From contig JAWQUS010000017.1 of assembly GCA_036365455.1 (NCBI GenBank), positions 9,796,001 to 9,860,000 of the forward strand: DNA of 64,000 nucleotides, written 5' to 3'. Under the pieces are notes generated by a model. The model saw nothing but the letters and a program-made list of their open reading frames with translations, was not told where the DNA came from and did not search any database. This stretch comes from Macrosoma leucophasiata (Eukaryota; Arthropoda; Insecta; Lepidoptera; Hedylidae). The translations under genes and the position numbers were made by a program. Of the stretch, positions 22,351 through 33,370 are shown piece after piece; within the stretch, counting starts at the first letter, position 1, and the number at the start of each line of letters is the position of its first letter.

Positions 22351-23189
22351 AGACAGAAGCAGAGGTGTAGATATGTATACATTCAAACTCGTCATGTATG
22401 TTTTTACTAGACGGTGAATCAAACGTTACATTAGTCACATTATGAAACTTCGGGATTGCTACTGAAAGTTTTTCTCGTCGAGGATAGAAAACAGCACCGA
22501 GTTTCTATAAATGTTGATAGCATGGTCTTCTTTTGATTTGTTTTACAGGCCCAGTAAAGGAGATCAAGGGTGATAGCATCATCGCATCACCCAATTCACC
22601 TGTCGCAAGTTGGAAGTGTTAAGGAATATGTCGCTTTGTCAAAAACACATCAAGGTGCAGACTCAATTAATATATAATGATAAGAACTAGTTGTTTCCCG
22701 CGACTTTATCCACGTGGTAAGTGGTGGTAATTAGTATTTGGCACAATAAAAATATCTGCTATACTCGTAATAGTCGACGAAAAGGATGAAGTGAAATATA
22801 ATTTTAAAATTTTCTGACTGGTACGTAGCGTATATTATGTTAGAAACGTCTGATATTGTAAGACAATACACATCAAAGCAGTAGTTAGGGAAGTTGGGGA
22901 AATTGGACTCCAATTAGTAAATTGGAAAAGCCATGTAAACTATTTGATTTTCATAGCGTCATCAGATAAATCAGTTAGGGAACTGGGAACATTCAATATA
23001 TATCACTTTAAAATTGAATAGTGTGATACAGTGATAACGCTGATTGGGAATAATTTTAATCACGTGCTACTATCCATTGAAGTGCAAAAGCCACATTTCA
23101 CACAAGATGGATTTAGATGACCTTTATCAAAAAATTACAACGCATGTCTAAGCAACAGTGTGTATAATTGAAATTGGGGAAATCGCAAC
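22351..23189. other. Unassigned sequence
   Basis: Mostly AT-rich. A degenerate Helitron-like end (AACTAGTTGTTTCCCGCGAC) lies at about 22686-22705. Confidence 0.35.
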
Positions 23190-23278
23190 ATAATGGGGTA
23201 GTTGTTTTATATTATTTCGCATTAACACATGCTTGTGAAATATATTTTATTTAAAGAAAAATGGAAAGAAATAATTTG

Positions 23279-23352
23279 ACTTTAGGCGAGACTCGAACTC
23301 GCGGCCTACTGGGAATCTAGTCCAGCCGCTCTTCCAATTGAGCTACTGAAGT
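23279..23352 (-). tRNA. Diverged tRNA-like copy, minus strand
   Basis: 74 nt. One acceptor mismatch arises from CTAAAGT in place of CTGAAGT. Promoter boxes and T-arm are intact. Probably a pseudogene. Confidence 0.5.
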
Positions 23353-23541
23353 CCTGCCTGATTTGTCAAATCTTTCCTTCACATTTATTGCATTGCTTTA
23401 TGGTAGCAGCAGCGCCATCTATTTCCAACTATGCTAGTTAGGCAACCGATATAATAGACTTTGCAGTTTATTGAATATCGTAAAGAAGTCGCTTTTACCC
23501 TGAATAATTGTTTGAAGGAAAGATTTGACAAATCGGGCAGG

Positions 23542-23615
23542 ACTTCAGTAGCTCAATTGGAAGAGCGGCTGGACTAGATTCCCAGTAGGCCGCGAGTTCG
23601 AGTCTCGCCTGAAGT
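23542..23615 (+). tRNA. Diverged tRNA-like copy, plus strand
   Basis: 74 nt with a fully paired 7-bp acceptor (ACTTCAG/CTGAAGT), so it is structurally better than the array copies. A TTTTT terminator follows, and the anticodon loop is the same unusual one. Confidence 0.58.
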
Positions 23616-23849
23616 CAAATTTTTCTTTCCATTTTTCTTTAAAAATAAAAATATATTTCACAAGCATGTGTTAATGCGAAATAATATAAAACAATTATTA
23701 AGAGTAAAAGCGACTTCTTTACGATATTCAATAAACTGCAAAGTCTATTATATCGGTTGCCTAACTAGCATAGTTGGCAATAGATGGCGCTGCTGCTACC
23801 ATAAAGCAATGCAATAAATGTGAATTAAAGATTTGACAGATCGGGCAGG

Positions 23850-23918
23850 ACTTCAGTAGCTCAATTGGAAGAGCGGCTAGATTCCCAGTAGGCCGCGAGT
23901 TCGAGTCTCGCCTGAAGT
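23850..23918 (+). pseudogene. tRNA-like copy with 5-nt deletion in the anticodon arm
   Basis: 69 nt. The arm reads GCGGCTAGATTCCCAG, having lost five bases, so the stem cannot form. Acceptor, D and T arms are otherwise intact. Confidence 0.7.
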
Positions 23919-23965
23919 CAAATTTTTCTCTCCATTTTTCTTTAAATAAAATATAATGGGGTAGT

Positions 23966-24830
23966 GTTTGTTCAAGTGATTTAATTGAAGACGCTGTCTG
24001 ATTTACAAAGTTCTATGTACATTGTTACTGTTGTAGCATTGCAACCAGACCAAGTCCTGTGAATTTTGTCAGATCTACTGAGAAATGTTGCGGAATATTA
24101 TTGAGATAATTAGTATTAATAATTGTCATTAAATGTACTGTTACGTATCTCGAGAAATACTGATTAGATAAAATGCTCAGCTTAACCTTTAAAATTAGGT
24201 AATTTGTTGGAACCAAACCTGGATGTTAGCTTGGTCTATATGATCTCAAATCAATCAATCATTTATTACAATAAAAATACTCTGTTTTACCTACAAAAAC
24301 TAGCTTAGTGATAGTGATAATTGCAGATCATTTGAATATTTTTCAATCTTGCACCATAATTACAGTGCATACACATTTGTTTCCAGATGCACTTAAAATT
24401 TTAATGCATTATATTATTATCTAAGTAACAGTGGGTGTAATTAAGAAAACCGTAGCAGTGTTTGTTCAGCTGACGAGCAACAACGTCAACTGTTCGATTT
24501 TATCGAAGACAGCGACTGATTTACAACACCCGTTGTACATTGATACTGGAGCATTACAACGAATCCAAGTTGTGTAGATTTAAGCCAGATTAATTTAGAA
24601 ATGTTCAACATTTTAATAGAAATAGCATTGAACTATGTCAGTAAATGTAATAGTGTACCTACTTGTCCAACGATATTTTATGAATCGGTGACAGTGTATA
24701 GTCAAACTTAAGGTAGGTGATTAACACGCTCGTTTTCTTTAGACTGTGCTTAAGGTATGAATTGTGATTACTATGGTACTTTTATTATTCTATAATTTAC
24801 TAGCTGTGCTTTGTCCGCTTGAGAATTTAT
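23966..24830. other. AT-rich unassigned sequence
   Basis: No supported feature. Confidence 0.35.
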
Positions 24831-24834
24831 AATT

Positions 24835-25113
24835 GTCTAGTATCTACCCGGACGAAGTCGTGGGCGCAGCTAGTAAAAACTACCCTAAGTTACTCTTTAT
24901 TACATAATCTATCTGCCGGTGAATGTCCCGCTAAAATCGGTGAAGCCGTTCCCGAGATTAGCGGGGACAAACATACATACCTACAGACAGACACACAAAT
25001 TGTAATAAATGTTCTTTTGGTATATGCACCGTGTATACATACATATGCATTAAGTAAAATTCGGTTATTTTATATTACAAACAGACACTCCAATTTTATT
25101 TATTTGTATAGAT
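24835..25113. mobile_element. Helitron-like remnant, copy 2
   Basis: Same organisation as 21405-21762: a GTCGTGGGCGCAGCTAG end near 24857-24873, a CCCGCTAAAATCGGT body and a right end whose reverse complement begins TCTATACAAATAAAT. Confidence 0.55.
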
Positions 25114-25244
25114 TACTACGATGACGCTGGCGTCGGGACATGACGACCCCGCGGCCCACTAGCGGAAGGATTGTTTTATACTGGAAGAGAAGTCTTCCAC
25201 TGGTGCAGTCAGTCAACCGAATAATGGCGGTCAAACCCATTCAA

Positions 25245-25433
25245 ATGGGGCGGTAGTAAGTGCAATAACGCAGGATTGGAAACAGCGTCCTGCGATAAAA
25301 CTACCGCTATTGCAATCGTCAGTCCGCATGCCCAGTGTGGCGGTTATGGCATATCCCCCTTTCACCCTTATGGGGAGGCTTTGGTCCAGCAGTGGACATC
25401 TTTCGGCTGATATGATGATTATAACTATGATAT
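25245..25433 (+). repeat. Retroposon 3' end, family E
   Basis: Ends GGTCCAGCAGTGGACATC, then CGGCTGATATGATGAT, a common style of lepidopteran LINE/SINE 3' end. A second copy is nested at 34180-34300. Confidence 0.65.
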
Positions 25434-27400
25434 AAGTCTTAAAAAAACAAAAATCACTCAAAACAGTTCTACATCCTGCGAAGTACATTTGAGTAAGTTG
25501 ATAAAAGAATATACTCCTCTAGGAAAGAGCGTTCTCTATAAAAGGCGCGTTTATGATACAAGTTTTTATTATTGTTTGTTATGTGTTTAAGAAGAATACT
25601 CAAGAAGTTTTATCAATAAATAGATGGCATTAATTCTTCTGCAAATGAATAATTAAGATTCCATAATCATAAATAAATTATATTCCATTGAAATGCATTA
25701 AAGTGTAATTGGGCACTTCTTTTTCATTTTGAGTGTGTCGTAAACCGTTATATTTATCCATAAAGCTGAACATTTTTGCATTGGCGTAGAAGATAAGCGT
25801 TGTATATAACTTTTTCCATTAATATTACACATATCCATGTGGAATATTTCTTGCTGGGCAGTAGATACCCAGCAAAGAGACAATCGGCTAGTTACGAGTT
25901 CGTAGAGCGTCATCTCTGCTGCACACTGCCTACGTAAGCACTTATTAGCCAGTATGGATCAAAACTTGATCAAAATGGTCGACAAACGTCACAAAGGTTG
26001 TGTGCGAAAGTGATAACGCTCTACATAGCCGAAATTATCCGAAGTTCGATGTACAATATATCTTGATGCGTACTGTACTTTAATTTGTAAAACAAATTAT
26101 CTAAAAATGTGGTCTTGTAACATTATTGAGAAGAAGAAAAAAGAGGAAAACTGAAAAAAGATTTTTTTATAAAGTGGCTATAATTATGTTATATTGTCAA
26201 AACTTGGATTCGAAGTTGAATTTTGACCACAATATCAACAATGAACGACTGTTGAGCACCGACGATCAACATTTTTTGGAGTGAAATGAGAAGAAATGAG
26301 AAAGTCAGGCTTTGATCAAACGCAAAGGACTTTCAATATTTCCCTTCTCATATCCACTAGTAGTCCCGTGGTCCTCATAGTATCCTTATAGTATATCCTT
26401 GTAGTATATTTAAATATAGGTCACCTACGTCAATATCTTTTGCAAAATACATTGCATGTCTGTACACTTTATTCATCTGTTTATTTATCTTATTGTATTT
26501 ATTGGTATTTATCGGGTACATATACGAATAAGGGGTAATATTCTAATGTGATATTCTCAATAAGGTATAAAAACTCAATATCATTTCAAATTCAATGCCC
26601 AGTAAAAGCAGTGAACCGAAGCAGTATTTTGTTCATAAATCGAGTAATTATGCTTAATTTAAATCAAACAACACAATAGTTACTTACATAGACATTTCAA
26701 TTAAAGGGACTTAAATGAAATGACTGCCAATCCCTTTTAAAATTTCAAAGCGACGTTACTTCAAAGAAATGTCGTTGTGTGAGTCGAAAATCCAAAAGAT
26801 AAGTCTAACAATATAGTCTGGCCATGCCGCGTGTCTTACGTAGCTCTAATGTCAAGTTTGAAAGAAGGACCGCTTAAGAGTCCTCTTGTGGGAACCTCAT
26901 TATTCCAAAGCACGGGCCCTTTGTATCGTGAAATAAGGTTCTTTAAAAAAGCTCACATACGTCCGCACGCTCGTCGAACAATGGGAATAATATCTCGTTT
27001 ATTATAATGCTTTTGGTGGATTCCGGAAAACGTAATTTGAAAATTCTTAAACCAAGTGCACGTAATATCGGGATATATTCGTGAATTATTTCTGGCCAAG
27101 CTTAATTAGTGTCTTATCTGACTACCAATTTTAAATCACACTACTGTAAGGCTCAGACTTTCTCGTAGAATTTAATAATTGAATGCGGAAAAGTGGCTTC
27201 CTGGTTAAAAATCTATTTTCAAAATTTTCTAGGTTGCGTCGATCATCTACATCTTTGACCAGGTGATCAAAAATTATATTATAAAGTTTGCCAAACCTCC
27301 CAACATAAAGCGCTTATTTACTTAACAAAGTTTATCTGAAGAGCAACGTCAAATAATTTCCATGAATGGGCGCAAATAATCTAATAGACATACCACTGTC
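25434..27400. other. Unassigned AT-rich sequence
   Basis: No gene recognised. A perfect 8-bp hairpin TTGCTGGG/CCCAGCAA sits at about 25851-25875. Confidence 0.35.
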
Positions 27401-27409
27401 GGAACAAAA

Positions 27410-28870
27410 CAATTCGTTATAGTTGCAGAAAGTGTGGAGGTAAACACAAACCGCGGCGGCGTGTCTAGAGAATTTCGAATAGGTGAAACAATGGAATCCA
27501 TCGGAGTCGGGCTCAAACGCGAGATAGTAAATCATTTCAGTGGAGGAAATCGCTAAGCTACCAGTCTTAAAGAAAAAGAGGAAATGCTGCCACAGTCCCG
27601 TTGGTGCGGTGTTGTTACATTACGCATTTATTTTTAAACAATAAAGATTGTAGAGTTTCTTTAAGTGTTTTAGCTTTTTTGCAGAAAGTGCAAGTAGGCA
27701 CTCGGTTGCAGATTGCATTAGTCAATCACTATCAATGTGATAGTGATTGTCTAATGCAATCTTATGTTAACTATAAATAAAAACTGGATGAAAATAAAAT
27801 ACATGAAATTAAAAATAAAAAGTAGGTACCTAGTTAGTAGTCACTGTATTCAAATTCACGGAAATGATTTAGTTTCTAAATTTGACGCCTGCTCTCTTGA
27901 ATTAAGTAACTAGAATGTATGAGTCTATCTAAAAGAGAAACAGACTAAAGTCATACCCCCTTATTCATAAACGTATTTTAGCTAAAGTGATGCTAATCTC
28001 TCCTTTGTCTTTTTCTATCCTGCACATTTGACAATGCAACTGACAAAGACAAAGCATTCTATAGCTAAAACCTATCTAATGTACGTTTATGAATAAGGGG
28101 ATTATTATTTAAAATACTAAAAACAGGAACAAAATAATCGGTTGTAGATGTAGAAAGTGCAGAGGTTAACAGGAATCGCGGTGGTGTGTCTCGAGAATTG
28201 CGAGTAGGTGAAACAATAGCTTCCACCTGAGTCGAAACGCGAGTTAGTAAATCATTTTTAGTGTAGAAAATCACTAAGTCAGTCTTAAAGGGGATAGAAA
28301 ATGCTTGTTGTACCGTTGGTGAAGTATTTTTAGACAACGAATTTATGTTGCAAAGAAAGATTGTCAAATTGTTGTAAGTATTTTAAGTTTGATAGTTTAC
28401 CAAAAACTTAATAATAACTTCTCTTTTTTCATTTCCTGAAAATGCAAGTAAGCACGCGGTTCACATTAATAGTTAGTGACATAATTATATTGTCTAAAGT
28501 GGAACTTCTTATAAGTAACTGTATTAAAATTCACGATAATAATTCCAGCAACAAGAACACATATCGTATGTCTCAAAATACTAAATTTTAGCGAAAAATA
28601 GAAGGTAACGCAATAATTCACACTTCAAGTTATAACATTTAAATGACTGAAAGCATGATAACAAAGCACATGGTTGTAAATGATAAAATCTGGATCTTAA
28701 CAGGCACCCCGAAAGTGTGTACAGATAATTGCGAATAGCTGAAACAATGACTTCCACCGGAGTTGGTCTCAAACGCGAGTTAGTAAGTAAATCATTTTCA
28801 GTGTAGAAAATCACTAAGCCGTTCCTTAAATGGGAAGAGAAATTTCTCTCCCCGTCCGTTGCTGAGGCAT
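27410..28870. repeat. Diverged tandem triplication, about 0.55-0.72 kb units
   Basis: Three blocks start near 27417, 28138 and 28671. Each has a GTTGTAGATG / GTTGCAGAAAG-like start, a GAATAGGTGAAACAATG core, a CAAACGCGAG(A/T)TAGTAAATCATTT segment and a GTGTAGAAAATCACTAAG segment, in the same order. Divergence is high. Minus-strand frames in the three blocks share DLLT-like and EAIV/EVIV-like short stretches but carry no recognisable domain. Confidence 0.7.
27710..27762. other. Near-perfect 25-bp hairpin with 3-nt loop
   Basis: The arms 27710-27734 and 27738-27762 are complementary with a single mismatch, around the loop ATG. It is inside the diverged triplication, next to a remnant of a family A end. 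Confidence 0.85.
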
Positions 28871-28892
28871 TTTTAGAATATTCATTTATTTA

Positions 28893-29079
28893 TCTATTAT
28901 ATAAAAATAAGTCGGGTTTTCCTTCCTGACGCTATAACTCCAGAATGCACGAACCGATTTCCACGGTTTTGCATTCGTTGGAAAGGTCTCGGGTTCCGTG
29001 TGGTTTATAGCAAAGAAAATTCAGGAAAAAAAAAATATAGAACGACATCCACGCGGGTGAAGCCGCGGGCAACAGCTAG
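28893..29079 (+). mobile_element. Short non-autonomous Helitron-like element
   Basis: Begins TCTATTATATAAAAATAAG after an A and ends ACAGCTAG before a T, the A/T target and TC...CTAG ends expected for Helitrons. A 3' hairpin CGCGG/CCGCG lies about 10 nt before the end. 187 bp, no coding capacity. Confidence 0.82.
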
Positions 29080-29239
29080 TTTATGCTATAAATATCATAA
29101 ATTTTGCTAAATTTCATAAACGTGTTCTTTTTATGCCTGGGCCTCGGGCTTTATTGAACCTCAAAGTTAAACAGTACTAGTTTTGCCGTTAATTTATAAA
29201 CTTTTATAGCCTGATTTTGTTCGGTCAGTTGAGTGAAGA

Positions 29240-29461
29240 CAGAGAATATGTAATAATACTACGTATAGAATGGACACTTTGACGTCCCGCCCGATTTGTC
29301 CGCATCAAGCAACCCCTTCCCCTCTTATGGGCGACGGTTGGTATTTTGTACGTGCTACGCACACAGGTGCACGTGTAAATACACGTTACTGATTGATATC
29401 TGTGTAATAGAAACCAAATTAAGCGTTTGTATGGTATTTTGGCGGAGTGTCCGCGGTGTGG
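29240..29461 (+). repeat. Dispersed repeat F, copy 1
   Basis: Inverted partner at 33058-33282. Shared landmarks are GAGAATATGTAATAATACTA, CGTCCCGCCCGATTT and GAGTGTCCGCGGTGTGGT. Class unknown. Confidence 0.75.
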
Positions 29462-29585
29462 TGAAGAATTCAATATTTAAAAAAGATGAAACTCGTGTTC
29501 ATCCGTCAAAAATGCCCAACGTTAATATTCAAGTATTCACTTCTGCTGGCACTCCTAGAGTGCAACTCGTTGTTTTTTATAAACC

Positions 29586-29646
29586 AAAAAAACTGAATTC
29601 TGAATTTTTCAATTTTTCCATTCTGAAATTCAGAATTCAGTTTTTA
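29586..29646. other. Long palindromic hairpin
   Basis: ACTGAATTCTGAAT near the left end is perfectly complementary to ATTCAGAATTCAGT near the right end, with a T-rich loop of about 18 nt. Confidence 0.85.
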
Positions 29647-29741
29647 ATGTAGAAGTCTTTATCATGATAAGCGCGTCCATCTCACCATCAATGTAAACTG
29701 AATCTTCCGAATCGCTTTCACAATAGGTATATAGAAAAAAA

Positions 29742-30440
29742 GTGTGTGTGTCAGCTCCGTCGAACGACAGGAGTTTAATTGCTGATTTGCGCAACCAAGT
29801 AAATGAGTTGCGTAATGCTGTGGCAGTAACTAGGTCACCGACGGTGTCTAATAACATCAACACCGTGCGAGGTGCTTGCCCCCTCGATGCATCGCCTGCA
29901 AGTTTCGCGTCAGCGGTATTGTCGCCGGCGCCGAGTGCTGTGCCTGCGGTATGCGCTGTTCGCGCACCCCGCAGCCTCGCCCCCGTCCCCGCAGCCCCTC
30001 CCCGCGCTGCACGACTGGACCGTATGGTCACTGAGAGCTTCTCTGCGACGCTCCCTGCGAAGCCCGGGCCTGAAAAGGTCACGAACCGGGCTGATAATAA
30101 TCGCCGTCAGCGAACCAACGAGAACAGCTGTAAGGCTCCCGTGGAGCCCAATATAGGTTTACACGCAGCTAAACCGAATACCCCGGTGTACATCTCCCGC
30201 TTCCACTACACCACTGCGGCGGAGGACGTCCTGGAGTTTCTTCGTCGAAAGCTGAAGTACACGCTGAGAGTACAGCTGCTGGAGTCACGCCGCAACGTCA
30301 ACTTCAAGTCGTTCGTGGTGCGTGTGCCGACATTCCTGCTGCACCTCGTCATGGAGGAAAGCTTTTGGCCGCAAGATGTGGTGTTCCGTCGCTTCCGGGG
30401 ACAAGTGCCACTCGAACGCACAATGACACAGTGCAAGTGA
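29742..30440 (+). pseudogene. ORF1/Gag-like fragment of a non-LTR retroposon, no native start
   Basis: An open frame of about 232 codons with GTG, not ATG, at its nominal start, and an ATG only deep inside, so the 5' end seems truncated. The N-terminal part is short and helical (LIADLRNQVNELRNAV), then a Pro/Ala/Val-rich linker, a basic patch (NRRQRTNE), and a C-terminal block YISRFHYTTAAEDVLEFL ... LLESRRNVNFKSFVVRVP ... FWPQDVVFRRFRGQ. I recognise that block from many lepidopteran retroposon ORF1-type proteins, some catalogued under misleading host-gene names. GC content is far above the surroundings. No ORF2 follows, only a short 3' UTR. Confidence 0.72.
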
Positions 30441-30602
30441 AGTGTACTAACATAGTATTAAGATTTATGTACTAACACTATAATATATATATACATATAT
30501 TAATATGTATGTTAGTTTATAAGGTATATGTTTCTATGGGCCTGTTGTTTAATTTAAATCAATTTTGTTGCCTATAATAAATGGATAAATAAATAAATAA
30601 AT
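29742..30602 (+). mobile_element. ORF1-only retroposon remnant with AAATA tail
   Basis: The 3' UTR of about 160 bp ends in AATAAATGGATAAATAAATA and further AAATA repeats directly after the Gag-like stop, with no endonuclease or RT between. It resembles ORF1-only non-autonomous LINEs. Confidence 0.65.
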
Positions 30603-31154
30603 ATTCATCGGTGTGCGTAAGGAGCTCGCTAGTGTGGGGCCGAGTGAAACACGTCCAGTTGGTAGAGGCGCTCGCGGGGGATGGCGCTTAACGTAACCAC
30701 AGAGTACCACAGTGAACCGCGTTACGCCTCAGCTTGCGTGCTTCACTTGTTTTTATTAATCATAAAATTTCCGTACCGGGCCTTATAACTCAAATCGTTT
30801 CAACTCCAAAAGAAACCCTCCGTTTTATTAGACTCCATCTAGTTTCACACTAACATACTGCACAGGTGTACACACATTGTATTTCATCACAACTGAATAT
30901 TTCTTTACATCACGATGCTTTGCTGTGTGAGTAATTTTCATACTCGCAGCCACCGGTGCATAAGCTTCAAGCAACAACAATAAGGCGTCTTACAAAGCTT
31001 ACTCGAGCAGATTTTTTTTCTGTAGATTTGCAAGGATCGTTACCACACTGTAGAGATGAATGGTTTTCATTTCTTTGCGCTGCTTGCTTTTTACGCGGAT
31101 GTCGTAATTCAGGAGTAGCGTTAGAATGTACTAAAACATTATTTTTAAAATCTA
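30603..31154. other. Unassigned sequence
   Basis: Moderate GC at 30603-30760. No repeat match seen and no convincing ORF. Confidence 0.35.
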
Positions 31155-31250
31155 CTAAAATAGATTTTGGAACTGGTGGTAGAGTTTCTTTGACAGAGCT
31201 CACGGGCGTAGGCATAACTGCATTACCTAATCTACTTCTTTTACTTTCTT
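31155..31250 (+). repeat. Family A element, 5' part
   Basis: Starts ACTGGTGGTAGAGTTTC and breaks off after CATTACCTAATCTACTT. Degenerate. Confidence 0.6.
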
Positions 31251-32306
31251 CTCAGTAGTGACTGCACTTGGAACTCTGCTAAGTGAATAACTTTGATTTT
31301 GACGAATAAGTTGTTCTTTTTCTTCAATTATCATCATTGAAGGAATTGAAAAATTTGTGATTATTATGTTTTAACTAATTAGTTCAAATTCTAATTTTTA
31401 ATTTACTATTAATATATGTTTTTGCTTTTACTATATGTAATGGTTATTCACTCTAGGTATTTTATGATTTCCTGACGTTTTGAAATTATCTGTGAAGATC
31501 TATTCGAAATAAAAATATTTTCTATTTTATTCTATTTTACTAGCCGCCAAATACTATATTCAGCAGTATCGTGTTTCTGATTGTAAGCTGAAATGACGCG
31601 CCCCACTACTTAATTAGTTGCTTTCGATGTGTGAGTGCAAATATTAATAATGACACTTTATCTGTGTGGGAGCGTCGACTACTAGAACTACTAGAACTAC
31701 TACTAGGGAATGTAAGATCGAAATCAAAATATAATATTTATCGCTTCAAATCAATTCGAATCATGACTAATCCGGGACGACGATGGCTGCACAGCGCCAT
31801 CTATCAAGTGGAAAGGATAATATATTCTGGTATAAAGTGAATATACCGACTGCCTATTGACAACGATTTAAATAACTCTGTCTAGCATGGGAAGCAACTA
31901 TGTGAATTCATTCATTATTAAACCAATACACAGTTAAAGTTCGAAGCCCGGAGCTAATTTATTTTCTAATTAGCTACAAAACAAATGTGTTGGACTAAAA
32001 TTCGAATAGAAATTACTCCTAACTCGAGCATTATTTTCCCGGCTGTTTGAGATATTCATCGTTGATTTCAGTGGTCATGTTACAGGAATAGACAAGTTAA
32101 TTTTGTGATTACCGCAATACTTGCATACCCATAGCTGTGTAGATATTGATATGCAAGTATTCACCCTGTATAGATGTTACAATTTTATTGTAGCTATGAT
32201 TTATCAGGTATGTTTTACTAATGTAGACAAAATGTTTACTTATTAAACAGCGATAGTAAAATAATAATCGACACCACTGATATTTATCGGGCATGCTTAT
32301 ATTTTA
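31251..32306. other. AT-rich unassigned sequence
   Basis: No supported feature. A short CTACTAGAA triplet run lies near 31679-31705. Confidence 0.35.
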
Positions 32307-32513
32307 CTAGCTTTTACATGCGGCTTCACTCGCATTTAAGCCACTATATTTTTTCTTAAGAATGTAATATTTTTTTGATGAAAGTATCCTATCTTACTTC
32401 TAATACCTCCAAGAATATGTGTACAAAGTTTCATGATGATCGGTTTAGTAGTTTTTGCATGAAAGCGTAACAAATAAACTAACATTCACATTTAAAACAT
32501 CTATTAGTAGGGA
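32307..32513 (-). mobile_element. Short Helitron-like element
   Basis: On the minus strand it starts TCCCTACTAATAGATG and ends AAAAGCTAG, flanked by A and T on the correct sides, with a 5-bp 3' hairpin ATGCG/CGCAT before the end. 207 bp. Confidence 0.8.
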
Positions 32514-32554
32514 TAACCAAACTTTGGCGGTAGTAGATACTGAAACTTTTTTTT

Positions 32555-32620
32555 GAATAAAAATCGAACCCAGGACCTCAGCGTAATAGTACTGGCCTAC
32601 TACCACTAGAATAGGTACTG
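32555..32620 (-). mobile_element. SINE family B head fragment
   Basis: B box region CGAACCCAGGACCTCAGCG and A-box side CCACTAGAATAGG are present in minus orientation. The body is lost. Confidence 0.65.
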
Positions 32621-33057
32621 AGGTTGTTAAGTAAATAAAAAATTAGGCAATAACATTGTATAACGTACAACACAACATGTTGGTGCCCCAAAATTTAATC
32701 TATACCGGAAAAGGGTTTGTTTTGAGAAAAAAAATCACAATATAAAGCAATCCCTTGCAGTTTAAATAAACATCCCTAAACCCACGTCAAAGAAGAGACG
32801 CCATTACGGCGTCAGTCAACTGTCTAGTCTCGTAAATAGAGGATGAAAATTTCTTACCACGGAAGAAATAGAGACATTATATTTACGAATAATGCAGCAG
32901 CGATGGTTATTATGTACTCGTATGGCTAATGCATAATATGTCATCGTGAATTTGTAAAAAGATAGGTACTATATGTAGCGCACAGTATACCTTGACTAAA
33001 TCGTGTACTGTCTGAAGGTGGGGTCAAAAGTCAGAGTGAGATTCACAGATCGCACTA

Positions 33058-33282
33058 CGACCACACCGCGGACACTCTGCCAAAATTCCATACAAATGCT
33101 TAATTTGGTCTCTATTACACAGACATCAATCAGTGACGTATTTGTACACGCGCACCTGTGTGCATAGCACGTAGAGAATACCTAAACGTCACCCATAAGA
33201 GGGGAGGAGGTTGGGTGAGGCGGGGAAATCGGGCGGGACGTCGAAGTATCCATTCTATACGTAGTATTATTACATATTCTCT
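33058..33282 (-). repeat. Dispersed repeat F, copy 2
   Basis: Inverted relative to 29240-29461, about 3.6 kb away. Confidence 0.75.
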
Positions 33283-33370
33283 GCTACGACTTTACTTTCA
33301 GCAAGTTACTCTTAGAACTGTCAAAACTAATACTTTACTAACAGTTCTAAGCATACTTTGCTGAGAGTCG

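Larger units (their letters stand above)
23203..23952. mobile_element. Older tRNA-like palindromic element with 13-bp target duplication
   Basis: A 750-bp diverged relative of the array at 1-5171. It has one minus-strand unit and two plus-strand units, diverging from the middle. It is flanked by identical 13-bp repeats ATAATGGGGTAGT at 23190-23202 and 23953-23965. The left end is complete (TGTTTTATATTATTTCGC), while the right end is cut in the spacer. The flanking repeats show that the divergent pair moved as a unit. Confidence 0.82.

Noticed and set aside
29630..30082. Minus-strand 150-codon frame opposite the ORF1 remnant
   Set aside because: Shadow of the GC-rich plus-strand frame, with no recognisable domain.
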